From the NCBI GenBank assembly GCA_963664605.1, contig OY761536.1:3720001-3784000 (forward strand): DNA of 64,000 nucleotides, written 5' to 3'. Each line of letters opens with the position of its first letter. Within the stretch, counting starts at the first letter, position 1. The notes beneath the pieces were generated by a model that did no database searches, had not been told where the DNA came from, and was given only the letters and a program-made list of their open reading frames with translations. Origin of the DNA: JAHOYW01 sp963664605 (GTDB taxonomy: Bacteria; Verrucomicrobiota; Lentisphaeria; Victivallales; Victivallaceae). Positions 33,086-41,187 of this stretch are shown here, piece after piece. A program made the position numbers and the translations under genes.

Positions 33086-34348
33086 ATGACAAGGAAAAAA
33101 GAATTTAAGAAAACCAACGACCAGTTGGAAGCAATAAAATTATTAAGTGGTAAAGCCAAATATGTCTTGCTTTTTGGCGGCTCCCGCTCAGGTAAAACTT
33201 TTATTTTGATCTACGCCATAATCATCCGCGCCCTCAAAGCCCCCGGCAGCCGGCACGCTATCCTGCGTTTCCGGGCAAACGCCGTCCGGCAATCGATTCG
33301 TAACGACACTTTTCTTAAAGTCATGCGTTTGTGTTTCCCCGGCTTAAAATGGAAAGAACACCGCACAGACGGCTTGATCCAGTTGCCGAATGGTTCAGAA
33401 ATATGGTTCGGCGGACTGGACAGCGCCGACCGCGTCGATAAAATTCTGGGACGGGAATTTACGACCATATATTTCAACGAATGTTCGGAAATATCATATC
33501 CGGCAGTCATGACCGCATTAACCCGGCTGGCACAAAAGACAACTTTAATGAACAAAGCCTATTTTGACTGCAATCCTTCCGGGAAAAAACATTGGAGCTA
33601 TAAGCTTTTTGTAGACAAGATCGATCCGGAAAGCAAAACTCCCCTGCTTTTCCCTGATAATTATATCTCCATGCTGATGAATCCTGACGGCAACGCGGAA
33701 AATCTTCCTGAAGGCTATATCGACGAAACATTGTCCGGGTTAAGCAGGCGGCAGCGACAGCGATTTCTCGAGGGACGCTGGATCGATGAAACCGAAGGCG
33801 CGCTTTGGAAACACAGTATGATAGATGCTTACCGGGTTATTAAAGCGCCGTACCTGAGAAGAATTGTCGTAGGAGTTGACCCCGCAGTAAGCTCTCAAAA
33901 CACATCAGATGAAACCGGAATTATCACAGCAGGCAAAAGCAGTGATGATAACTATTATATTCTGAGCGATGTTTCTCTGCGCGGCACACCACTGGAATGG
34001 GCACAAGCAGTCTGTGAGGAATATAAAAAACATCAGGCCGACCGGGTCGTCGCCGAAGTCAATAACGGCGGTGATCTAATAGTAGCCAATCTTCGCCGTG
34101 TCGCGCCTGAAATAGCCTGCAAAACAGTTCACGCCGCACGCGGAAAATTAACCAGGGCAGAGCCCGTGGCAGCGCTTTATGAACAAGGAAGAGTTCATCA
34201 TGTCGGTTCATTTTTGGAACTTGAGGAGCAAATGTGTTCTTATGCGCCCGCAACCGCTAAATCCAGTCCCGATCGCATGGATGCGCTGGTATGGGCATTG
34301 ACAGAACTCAGCGAAACGAGTTCAATCCAACACGCGATTACCGTTTAA
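33086..34348 (+). CDS. Phage terminase large subunit
   Basis: The 420-residue DNA-packaging motor/nuclease. The ATPase has Walker A GGSRSGKT (31-38), Walker B TTIYFNE (126-132, with Asn where most have Asp) and coupling motif DCNPSG (161-166). The RNase H-like nuclease has Asp265 (GVDPAVSS), Glu324 (VVAEVNNGGD) and Asp396/Asp399 (PDRMDALVWAL). All key residues for both activities remain, so it looks functional. No portal, capsid, tail, integrase or lysis gene lies in the window. It may be an orphan remnant, a domesticated enzyme, or part of a scattered gene-transfer-agent set. Confidence 0.88.
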   Translation: MTRKKEFKKTNDQLEAIKLLSGKAKYVLLFGGSRSGKTFILIYAIIIRALKAPGSRHAILRFRANAVRQSIRNDTFLKVMRLCFPGLKWKEHRTDGLIQLPNGSEIWFGGLDSADRVDKILGREFTTIYFNECSEISYPAVMTALTRLAQKTTLMNKAYFDCNPSGKKHWSYKLFVDKIDPESKTPLLFPDNYISMLMNPDGNAENLPEGYIDETLSGLSRRQRQRFLEGRWIDETEGALWKHSMIDAYRVIKAPYLRRIVVGVDPAVSSQNTSDETGIITAGKSSDDNYYILSDVSLRGTPLEWAQAVCEEYKKHQADRVVAEVNNGGDLIVANLRRVAPEIACKTVHAARGKLTRAEPVAALYEQGRVHHVGSFLELEEQMCSYAPATAKSSPDRMDALVWALTELSETSSIQHAITV

Positions 34349-34360
34349 AAGTTTTAAGAT

Positions 34361-34387
34361 GCCGGTCTGGAAACCGGCGTTCCCAGG
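34361..34387. repeat. REP-like palindromic repeat, copy 3
   Basis: GCCGGT (34361-34366) and ACCGGC (34373-34378) form a hairpin followed by GTTCCCAGG. It matches the copies at 1819 and 11582 and sits between the 3' ends of convergent genes. Confidence 0.65.
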
Positions 34388-34390
34388 TAT

Positions 34391-36325
34391 TTATCTAATA
34401 ACTCTGAACATACTGTCCCACTGATCAATGAGTTTCAGAGATTTGCTTTCAAGAGCCTGATAAATATCCGGCAGATCACAAACTTCCAACATGCCCGGCG
34501 GCATATGGGATAAAGGCCAATAAGTCATCACATCTTCAATCATCTGCTGATATGAAATTGGCGCATTGATCAATGTGACCGTATCCACTTTTTCTGACAA
34601 TGCTGAGGCAAAAGCGGCAATTATAGCTCCCATGCCGCGTCCAACAAGCTTAATATCTTTCGTACCATTGGCTTTCAAGAGATTGATTGCGGCCAAAGCA
34701 TCTTTAACCTTTCCGCCAAGATAAGTTTTATCCAGCATGATAGAATGGGCAGCGTAAAAATAATCAGCCTGATAAGGATTGAAGTAATCATTGCCGCGAT
34801 TACAAGTCATAGGAGTTGAATCTCCGGTTCCCCTGACATCCAAGGCAAACAAAGGATCATTTATTTCAATCTCGCTGATACCCGTTTCCACTTCCCTTCT
34901 TGCATCCAGATGTGATATATACAAAATAGCTGAATCAACTTTTGGCAAGTGGAAAAAGCACCCTTTCTCAGTTGCATAATTCATTATGCAGTTGATCCCC
35001 TCTTCTGTAATCAGACTGAACTGGCTGTAAATGTATTTCTCTGTGCACGGGTTACGGCGCAGAATATTATATTCAGGCACTTTATTATCAACAGATATTT
35101 TCAAGACATCCGCCAAAGCTGATTTCAAGTCGCCAGGGATTTTTCTGCCAGCTTTCAAAAGCGCCGCTTTTTCTTTAATAAAATCTGCAACAACCCTGGC
35201 ATTCTCTATTTTACTGGTATTGCCGGTAGGCGCACAATACAATTCTTCATCAGGACGGATCTCATGTTCGGGTTCTTTACCGTCATATTCAATTCCGGCA
35301 CATGAGCAGAATAATTCGTACATTTTTTCACGATTGCTTTGACAGAATCCGTGATTACCTTCTGATATCTTCAATTGTATATCGTTTTCCGCCCCCAGCA
35401 GGGAATAAACTGCTTTGGCGTCTTCATAAGCTTCCACTGCCCCGCGCGGATCAAAGAAGTCATTAGTTTTGGCTAAAATCACGCTTGGGCGGGGCGCCTG
35501 GGCGATAAGGAAGTCCGACATATCACAACCCGTAGCGATTATTCCCGGCGGAATCTGCTCTGAATCACAAGGCAGTTCATTGTTAAAATTATGCATAAAA
35601 GTCGTAATATAACATCCGGGAGCCGCCATTGTTATGCGGTCATCCAGAGCATTTATATAAGAACTTGTAGTACCGCCGCCGGAGTTGCCGGTTACGCCCA
35701 GCACAGAAATGTCAACTTCAGGGCGGGAACAAAGATAATCAATGCCGCGAATGCCATCCCATACCCGCCATGAGCCAAAGAATTCACCACACAAACGCAG
35801 TTCCTTACCAAGCATATTGTGGACCTGAGTACATGATCCGGCAATACTTTTGCCTTCCGGAACCGCGTCAAACTGATGACGTTCCCCCTGACTGACCGGA
35901 TCATAAATCAATACCGCAAAGCCTTTTTTGACCAGTCCCAGGCAAAAGCTTTGATAAGCCCCCTCACACTTACCATTAGCCGAATGCCCGCAAACCCCTA
36001 GCACCGCCGGAATCTTACCTTTTATATCACGCGGCAGATACAGCAAGGCGCTTACCGGGAAATCAGGACGGCTTTCATATATAACTTTTTCAACAATATG
36101 GTTTTCATATTCAACCACGCCGACAGTTCTCGCATTTAAAGGTGTTTTTTCAGGAAACGGGCCGAATGACTTTTTTATTTTGTTTTTTACCTCAGCGGCA
36201 TAAGCAAGAGCATCATCCCGGTTTTTGAGTTGTTTCAAGCGTTCTTTACGCTGCGCGAAAAACGGCAGGAGCTGTTGACGGTAATATGCCTGGAGCATTT
36301 GCCCGTTGGCAGGAGAGCTGTTCAT
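34391..36325 (-). CDS. Double alpha/beta-hydrolase, acetyl-xylan-esterase-like
   Basis: A 644-residue protein with two alpha/beta-hydrolase domains. The first (about 60-340) has nucleophile Ser215 in GNSGGG, an acid in NDFFDPRG (Asp289 or Asp292) and His325 in GNHGF. The oxyanion region VCGHSANGKC fits esterases of the acetyl-xylan-esterase/dienelactone-hydrolase group. The second (about 440-644) has LDVRGTGDSTP and VGRGMGA (561-567), where the nucleophile is Gly564, so it is probably non-catalytic. No signal peptide is seen. It may deacylate polysaccharide-derived sugars; the substrate is unknown. Confidence 0.75.
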   Translation of the reverse strand: MNSSPANGQMLQAYYRQQLLPFFAQRKERLKQLKNRDDALAYAAEVKNKIKKSFGPFPEKTPLNARTVGVVEYENHIVEKVIYESRPDFPVSALLYLPRDIKGKIPAVLGVCGHSANGKCEGAYQSFCLGLVKKGFAVLIYDPVSQGERHQFDAVPEGKSIAGSCTQVHNMLGKELRLCGEFFGSWRVWDGIRGIDYLCSRPEVDISVLGVTGNSGGGTTSSYINALDDRITMAAPGCYITTFMHNFNNELPCDSEQIPPGIIATGCDMSDFLIAQAPRPSVILAKTNDFFDPRGAVEAYEDAKAVYSLLGAENDIQLKISEGNHGFCQSNREKMYELFCSCAGIEYDGKEPEHEIRPDEELYCAPTGNTSKIENARVVADFIKEKAALLKAGRKIPGDLKSALADVLKISVDNKVPEYNILRRNPCTEKYIYSQFSLITEEGINCIMNYATEKGCFFHLPKVDSAILYISHLDARREVETGISEIEINDPLFALDVRGTGDSTPMTCNRGNDYFNPYQADYFYAAHSIMLDKTYLGGKVKDALAAINLLKANGTKDIKLVGRGMGAIIAAFASALSEKVDTVTLINAPISYQQMIEDVMTYWPLSHMPPGMLEVCDLPDIYQALESKSLKLIDQWDSMFRVIR

Positions 36326-36405
36326 TGTGATTTTCCTTAATTATTTAATTTTAAGCCATCGTTGGCGTTAATTATATATTGTTGCTCTTATATTGCTGTC
36401 TATAC

Positions 36406-36593
36406 TATAAAAAAAATCTCGTACTTTTACGAGATTTAAGGTACAAATTAAAAGGAAGGCGATTGTCAGAACTTCGGCTTGCAGCCTCTGCTGCTCCTTT
36501 ATCATTTCATTATCGTTTTCTCTACTAATCGCCTTCCCGGTCTGATATTTAAAGTGAAGCGCGACAATTAAGGTGTCGGGCCTTTCAGACTCT
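36406..36593 (-). ncRNA. Candidate small RNA, about 190 nt, with own promoter and terminator
   Basis: On the minus strand a near-perfect promoter (36628-36600) would start RNA near 36593. The RNA ends at a perfect terminator: AAATCTCGTA (36437-36428), loop AAAG, TACGAGATTT (36423-36414), then eight T. Between them lie hairpin 1, with arms GTCTGA/TCAGAC (36590-36585 with 36545-36540) holding an inner CGACA/TGTCG stem, and an 11-base helix GGAAGGCGATT/AATCGCCTTCC (36537-36527 with 36464-36454) enclosing GCAGC-AGAG-GCTGC (36494-36481). It does not look like tmRNA, RNase P, SRP or a clear 6S RNA. The frame crossing it starts upstream of the promoter and runs through the terminator, so it is unlikely to be coding. 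Confidence 0.65.
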
Positions 36594-36599
36594 ACTAAC

Positions 36600-36628
36600 A
36601 TTATAAGTGTTTTACCTGAAAAAGTCAA
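36600..36628 (-). promoter_or_regulatory. Promoter of the candidate small RNA
   Basis: Minus strand: TTGACT (36628-36623), a 17-base spacer, TATAAT (36605-36600). It is among the best sigma-70 matches in the window. Confidence 0.8.
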
Positions 36629-36699
36629 TAACTTTTGGTCTTCAAAACCAAAAATAATTATTTTTTTTGTCAAAAAGGACTAGTTCAGACTAAATATGT

Positions 36700-36728
36700 T
36701 TGATTTCCTGTCTTTCGGGGGGTACAAT
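36700..36728 (+). promoter_or_regulatory. Promoter of the PepD-like/DUF1638 operon
   Basis: TTGATT (36700-36705), a 17-base spacer ending in six G, TACAAT (36723-36728), 28 bases before the ATG with GAGGAGG in between. It is divergent from the small-RNA promoter. Confidence 0.6.
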
Positions 36729-36756
36729 ATATAAAATATTTTCGAGGAGGCCACTA

Positions 36757-38205
36757 ATGCCTGTTACAAAAGATAAGCTTGAACCACAAGATCTGTGGAA
36801 CATTTTTTTTGATATCTGCACAATCCCGCACCCGTCCGGACATGAAGCCGCTCTATGTGATTTCATGGCAAAAAAAGCAAAAGACGCCGGATTAAATGTC
36901 TGCCGAGATGAATTCAATAACCTTCTGATTGAAAAGCCAGCTTCTCCAGGCAGAGAAAACGGTAAAACAGTCATTCTGCAGGGCCATTTGGATATGGTTC
37001 CGCAAAAGAAATCTGACATTGAATTTGACTTTGAAAATCAGTCTATAAAACCTATCATTGATGACGAATGGGTTTGCGCCGAGAACACCAGTCTTGGAGC
37101 GGATAATGGCATCGGTATTTCCGCGGCAATGGCAGTCATGCTTGATAAGGACGCTGTGCACGGCCCTTTAAAAACCATTTTTACCACACAAGAGGAAACC
37201 GGTTTGATCGGAGCCCATAAATTATCTAAAGATTTTGTCGAAGGCGATATTTTATTGAACCTGGACTCCGAAGATGAAGAAAAAATATGCGTAGGCTGTG
37301 CGGGAGGAGCCCGTTTATGCAGTGATTTCATGATCGAATGGGATGATTTGCGTCCCGGCACAAAAGCTTACAAAATAGAAGTTTCCGGGCTTCCCGGCGG
37401 ACATTCCGGTGTTGATATTGATAAGAACCGCGGAAATGCGATCAAACTGCTAGTCGATCTGCTGAAAAATATCTCTGAGGTAATTGACTTGCAAATCTCC
37501 ATGCTCGACGGCGGTACTTTGGATAATGCCATACCGCGTGAAGCTTTCGCTATAATCGCGGTACCGGAAGAGGAAAGTGAAGTGCTGGTCGAAGCGACAC
37601 GTATGTTTGCCTCCGGAGCCAGGGCTCAACATGATTACGAGCACCCGATAATGGAAGTGGCTGAAAGCTGGTATATGCCGACTAAAGTATGGGACGAAAA
37701 TTTTTCAAACAGGATTCTTAATGCTTTAGCTGAATGCCCTCACGGAGTTTTGACTATGAGCAAAAGCATGCCGGGAGTTGTCAAGACATCAAATAACCTG
37801 GCTGTACTGGAAACCTCCGCAAATAAGTTCAGGATTAAAACCTCTCAACGCAGTTTTTATGAAGACGACCGTGAAGAATTAACGGAACAGATAAGCAATT
37901 TATTTGATGAAGCTGGAGCATTATCTTATGTCGACAGTGAATATCCAGCCTGGGCTCCGAACAACGATTCAAAAATTGCTTCAATAGTTTCTGACGTCTA
38001 CAAGGAAGCAGGAAAAGAAGCTATAAAAAAAGCAATCCATGCCGGACTTGAATGCGGTATCATAGGCTCATTGAACCCGAAACTTGACATGGTATCATTC
38101 GGGCCGAGCATAGACAATCCTCATTCTCCAAGTGAGCGCGTCAAGATCTCATCAGTCAAAAACTTCTATAACTACCTGCAGGAAATCCTCAAGCGCATAG
38201 ATTAA
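36757..38205 (+). CDS. pepD: Aminoacyl-histidine dipeptidase (PepD, peptidase M20C)
   Basis: A 482-residue zinc dipeptidase that splits Xaa-His and other dipeptides in the cytosol. The metal and catalytic motifs are LQGHLDMVPQK, LGADNGIGI, the general-base Glu in TTQEETGLIG, NLDSEDE, and near the end IHAGLECGII with SPSERV. The dimerisation (lid) domain holds GLPGGHSGVDIDKNRGNA. The frame opens upstream at 36700, but GAGGAGG lies directly before ATG 36757. DUF1638 follows after 5 bases, so the two are one operon. Confidence 0.92.
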   Translation: MPVTKDKLEPQDLWNIFFDICTIPHPSGHEAALCDFMAKKAKDAGLNVCRDEFNNLLIEKPASPGRENGKTVILQGHLDMVPQKKSDIEFDFENQSIKPIIDDEWVCAENTSLGADNGIGISAAMAVMLDKDAVHGPLKTIFTTQEETGLIGAHKLSKDFVEGDILLNLDSEDEEKICVGCAGGARLCSDFMIEWDDLRPGTKAYKIEVSGLPGGHSGVDIDKNRGNAIKLLVDLLKNISEVIDLQISMLDGGTLDNAIPREAFAIIAVPEEESEVLVEATRMFASGARAQHDYEHPIMEVAESWYMPTKVWDENFSNRILNALAECPHGVLTMSKSMPGVVKTSNNLAVLETSANKFRIKTSQRSFYEDDREELTEQISNLFDEAGALSYVDSEYPAWAPNNDSKIASIVSDVYKEAGKEAIKKAIHAGLECGIIGSLNPKLDMVSFGPSIDNPHSPSERVKISSVKNFYNYLQEILKRID

Positions 38206-38210
38206 GTATT

Positions 38211-38957
38211 ATGGATAAACCCAAACACTACATGTTGATCGCCTGCGCAGTAATTTACCGGGAATGTTATTATTGTGCGTCAATAGCTGACAATATTATT
38301 GATATCCGTATTCTGGATAAAGACCTTCACGATATGGGCGAAAGCAAGATGTCAGCAATACTACAGACAGCCATTGATGACGTTGATACTGAAAAATATG
38401 ATGCTATTCTTTTAGGCTACGGCCTCTGCAACAACGGGGTAAGAGGGCTGCGTTCAAAACTGCCGCTGGTTATCCCCAGAGCTCATGACTGTATAACTCT
38501 TTTACTTGGTTCCAAAGAGAAATATAAGAAATATTTTGACGAAAACCCGGGGACTTATTTTGAGTCAACCGGCTGGCTGGAACGCGGCGACAGCTCATCC
38601 CTGGATAATAACGCAGAAAGCATTCCTGCCCAACTCGGCATCAAAAATTATGATGAATACGTTAAAGAATATGGCGAAGAAAACGCAAAGTACATTATTG
38701 AAACTTTAGGCGCAGGCATAGAAAACTATAGTAAATTCGCATTTATAGACACCAAAGTCTGCAATACAAAACGCTACAAGGAGCAGGTCAAAGCCAAAGC
38801 CAAGGAAAAAGGCTGGAAATATGAAGAGCTATCCGGCAACACCAGAATATTCCTGAGGATGATGAATGGCGACTGGGACGAAGACACCTTTCTCCTAATC
38901 CAGCCGGGGCAAACCATCGAACCAAGCCATAAAGATGATGTTATAAAAACCACTTAA
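38211..38957 (+). CDS. DUF1638 protein
   Basis: A 248-residue protein with the DUF1638 hallmark 'YDAILLGYGLCNNGVRGL' followed by LPLVIPRAHDCITLLLGSKEKY. His and Cys in these motifs suggest a metal- or corrinoid-related site; family members often lie near corrinoid-dependent methyltransferases, none of which is seen here. The biochemical function is not established. It starts 5 bases after pepD without its own clear ribosome site, so it is probably translated by coupling. Its stop overlaps the convergent ADP-ribosyltransferase-like gene by 4 bases. Confidence 0.85.
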   Translation: MDKPKHYMLIACAVIYRECYYCASIADNIIDIRILDKDLHDMGESKMSAILQTAIDDVDTEKYDAILLGYGLCNNGVRGLRSKLPLVIPRAHDCITLLLGSKEKYKKYFDENPGTYFESTGWLERGDSSSLDNNAESIPAQLGIKNYDEYVKEYGEENAKYIIETLGAGIENYSKFAFIDTKVCNTKRYKEQVKAKAKEKGWKYEELSGNTRIFLRMMNGDWDEDTFLLIQPGQTIEPSHKDDVIKTT

Positions 38958-39574
38958 GGTAAAGGGAAATTCTTATCCTGTTCCAATACTCTAAAGTAGC
39001 CTTTTATACAATTTGGATTTCTAATACATATCTGAATATGAGTTTGCTCTTGAAATGCCGAGCCATCATAAACGGATTCTCCTTCAAGAAATAATCCTCT
39101 TACAGAATCAAATTTTCTTATATCTGTTCGTTGTGGGTTTTTCTCTACAGAAGAATCTATCAACCTGTTAATATAATTTATAACAGCACAATCAAGCATT
39201 CTACGCTTGCCATTATTTTTAGGCATTTCCGTCTCACCCGTTTCAACTACTTCTTTCAATAAATTATAACCATCCAATAGAAGTTGAAAAGACTTTGATT
39301 CAGTAAGGTTAAGGCAATGTCCAAGATCAATAATTGCTCCTAGAGCACAAGGTTCCTCAATAGGATAACTGCTAAGTTCTGGATTCTCTTTAATTTCCTG
39401 AGCCCATTCAAAAGCTCTATGTGGATTATTCTCCCAAAAATAAATACCGTGTCCTAACCAATCATACTTGTTACGACTTGCAGAGAGTACATTTTTTCCT
39501 GACAATATTTTTTCCGCAATTTTCTTATCACAGCCATGAAAACCGAGAATAAAATTTGGAAGAGTAGAATACAT
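38954..39574 (-). CDS. ADP-ribosyltransferase-like protein, candidate toxin
   Basis: A 206-residue soluble protein with no signal peptide. The N-terminus holds FHGCDKKIAEKIL (12-24) and KYDWLGHGIYFWENNPHRAFEWA (36-58). This spacing of an 'HG' strand and a 'G-YF' strand resembles the His and Tyr motifs of the PARP/diphtheria-type ADP-ribosyltransferase fold. The match is by eye; the third catalytic residue is not assigned. It starts 3 bases after a 48-residue gene with no ribosome site of its own, so the two are coupled. The pair looks like a toxin-antitoxin or defence module. Codon use is AT-rich. Confidence 0.6.
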   Translation of the reverse strand: MYSTLPNFILGFHGCDKKIAEKILSGKNVLSASRNKYDWLGHGIYFWENNPHRAFEWAQEIKENPELSSYPIEEPCALGAIIDLGHCLNLTESKSFQLLLDGYNLLKEVVETGETEMPKNNGKRRMLDCAVINYINRLIDSSVEKNPQRTDIRKFDSVRGLFLEGESVYDGSAFQEQTHIQICIRNPNCIKGYFRVLEQDKNFPLP

Positions 39575-39577
39575 AAA

Positions 39578-39724
39578 TCAGCGGTATGCTTTAGTAAGCT
39601 TACCGTCCTTACGACAAATACCAACTTTAGAAAGGAAATCTCTAGAGCTCTTTTTCGACACAGCTATTTTCTTAGATTCTCTATCTATAACCCGTGTATA
39701 ATTTTTTATTTCAGAAACAGTCAT
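39578..39724 (-). CDS. 48-residue partner of the ADP-ribosyltransferase-like protein
   Basis: A short gene: ATG at 39724-39722, stop TGA at 39580-39578, AAGGAG well spaced upstream. The product is basic and has a 'SKKSSRDFLSKVGICRKDGKLTKAYR' type ending. The phrase S-x2-S-x2-FL-x2-G-I-x4-GKL-x2-x-YR recurs in small proteins encoded beside toxins (from memory, not searched). It is the first gene of the pair and probably acts as antitoxin or accessory factor. The next start follows after 3 bases. Confidence 0.65.
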   Translation of the reverse strand: MTVSEIKNYTRVIDRESKKIAVSKKSSRDFLSKVGICRKDGKLTKAYR

Positions 39725-39818
39725 TATATTGCTCCTTATTAGTACTTGTCTTTATAATAAATGTACACCGAATACTATTATATTACAATAGTATTTAATA
39801 TTTTAGTTGAATTTTTGC

Positions 39819-39848
39819 AAAAAAAAGCGGAGGCCGGAACCTCCGCTT
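39819..39848 (-). terminator. Terminator of the FKBP-enolase operon
   Basis: Minus strand: AAGCGGAGG (39848-39840), a 6-base loop, CCTCCGCTT (39833-39825), then a run of T. Confidence 0.92.
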
Positions 39849-39871
39849 GAATCATTTCTTGAAATGATGTT

Positions 39872-41146
39872 TTAGCAACCGTATTTTGCGCAGTCGCCAA
39901 GCATTTCTTCGATACGAAGCAATTGATTGTATTTGCAGATACGGTCAGTTCTGGACATGGAACCAGTTTTGATTTGTCCGGCATTAACCGCTACCGCAAT
40001 ATCAGCAATTGTGGTATCTTCAGTTTCTCCTGAACGGTGGGAAACTACTGCTGTGTAACCAGCTTTATGAGCCATTTCAATAGCATCAAGAGTTTCAGTC
40101 AGCGTACCGATCTGGTTAACTTTGATAAGAATAGAGTTGGCAGCACCCATGTCAATACCTTTTTTCAGGTAATCGACGTTAGTCACAAACAAGTCGTCAC
40201 CAACTAACTGACATTTGTCGCCAATTTTTTCTGTGAGAACTTTCCAGCCGTCCCAGTCGCCTTCGTCCATACCGTCTTCGATAGAGTCGATCGGGTATTT
40301 GCTAATGAGTTCAGCTAAGTAATCAGCCTGTTCTGTCGCATTGCGTTTTGCGCCGCTTTCGCCTTCGAATTTAGCGTAGTCGTAAACGCCGTCTTTGTAA
40401 AATTCAGAAGACGCGCAGTCCAAAGCTATAGTCACGTCTTTACCGGGTTTGTAACCGGCTTTTTCGACGGCGGCGATGATGCTGTCAAGAGCTTCTTCTG
40501 TTCCGCCTGAGAAATTAGGGGCAAAACCACCTTCGTCACCAACAGCAGTGCTCAATCCTTTATCTTTGATAATGCTTTTAAGACTGTGGAAGACTTCAGC
40601 GCCCATGCGGAGGCCTTCTTTGAAGCAGCATGCGCCAACCGGACGAATCATGAATTCCTGGAAAGCGATAGGAGCATCAGAATGTGAACCGCCATTGATG
40701 ATGTTCATCATCGGAACAGGCAGAGTTTTGCCATTAACACCGCCGATATAGCGGAAGAGAGGCATTTCGAGATAGTTTGCAGCAGCATGTGCACAGGCAA
40801 GGGAAACGCCGAGAATAGCGTTTGCGCCGAGACTGCTTTTAGTTGGAGTTCCATCGAGTTCAAGCATAGCTTGATCGATGCCGACCTGATCCAGCACGTT
40901 CATACCTTCAAGCTCAGGAAAGATTTTTTCGTTGACGTTTTCAACAGCCTGGAGAACACCTTTTCCGCCGTAGCGTTTCGGGTCGCCGTCACGTAATTCG
41001 AGGGCTTCGTTTTCACCAGTTGACGCGCCTGACGGAACAGCTGCAGAACCAACAACACCGCTATCGAGTTCTACTTCTACTTCGATTGTGGGATTGCCAC
41101 GTGAATCAATGATCTCACGAGCGTGGATATCATAAATAGTTGACAT
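39872..41146 (-). CDS. eno: Enolase
   Basis: Converts 2-phosphoglycerate to phosphoenolpyruvate in glycolysis. The 424-residue product has the N-terminal AREIIDSRGNPTIEVEV, the catalytic-site STAVGDEGGFAPNF, magnesium ligands in IALDCASSEF, DSIEDGMDEGDWDG and LVGDDLFVTN, the base Lys in ILIKVNQIGTLTET, and SHRSGETEDT. All are intact. It follows an FKBP gene by 41 bases and is followed by a strong terminator. Confidence 0.98.
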   Translation of the reverse strand: MSTIYDIHAREIIDSRGNPTIEVEVELDSGVVGSAAVPSGASTGENEALELRDGDPKRYGGKGVLQAVENVNEKIFPELEGMNVLDQVGIDQAMLELDGTPTKSSLGANAILGVSLACAHAAANYLEMPLFRYIGGVNGKTLPVPMMNIINGGSHSDAPIAFQEFMIRPVGACCFKEGLRMGAEVFHSLKSIIKDKGLSTAVGDEGGFAPNFSGGTEEALDSIIAAVEKAGYKPGKDVTIALDCASSEFYKDGVYDYAKFEGESGAKRNATEQADYLAELISKYPIDSIEDGMDEGDWDGWKVLTEKIGDKCQLVGDDLFVTNVDYLKKGIDMGAANSILIKVNQIGTLTETLDAIEMAHKAGYTAVVSHRSGETEDTTIADIAVAVNAGQIKTGSMSRTDRICKYNQLLRIEEMLGDCAKYGC

Positions 41147-41187
41147 TTTTATGTTCCTCTTTTTTTAAAGGGTTAACATTTTTATTT

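Noticed and set aside
32746..36325. A prophage around the terminase genes
   Set aside because: No integrase, portal, capsid, tail, lysis or attachment-site repeats; neighbours are metabolic genes.
36368..36673. Minus-strand open frame of 101 codons
   Set aside because: It begins upstream of a strong promoter on the same strand, runs through the full terminator hairpin, and has no protein-like pattern; the small-RNA reading explains the sequence better.
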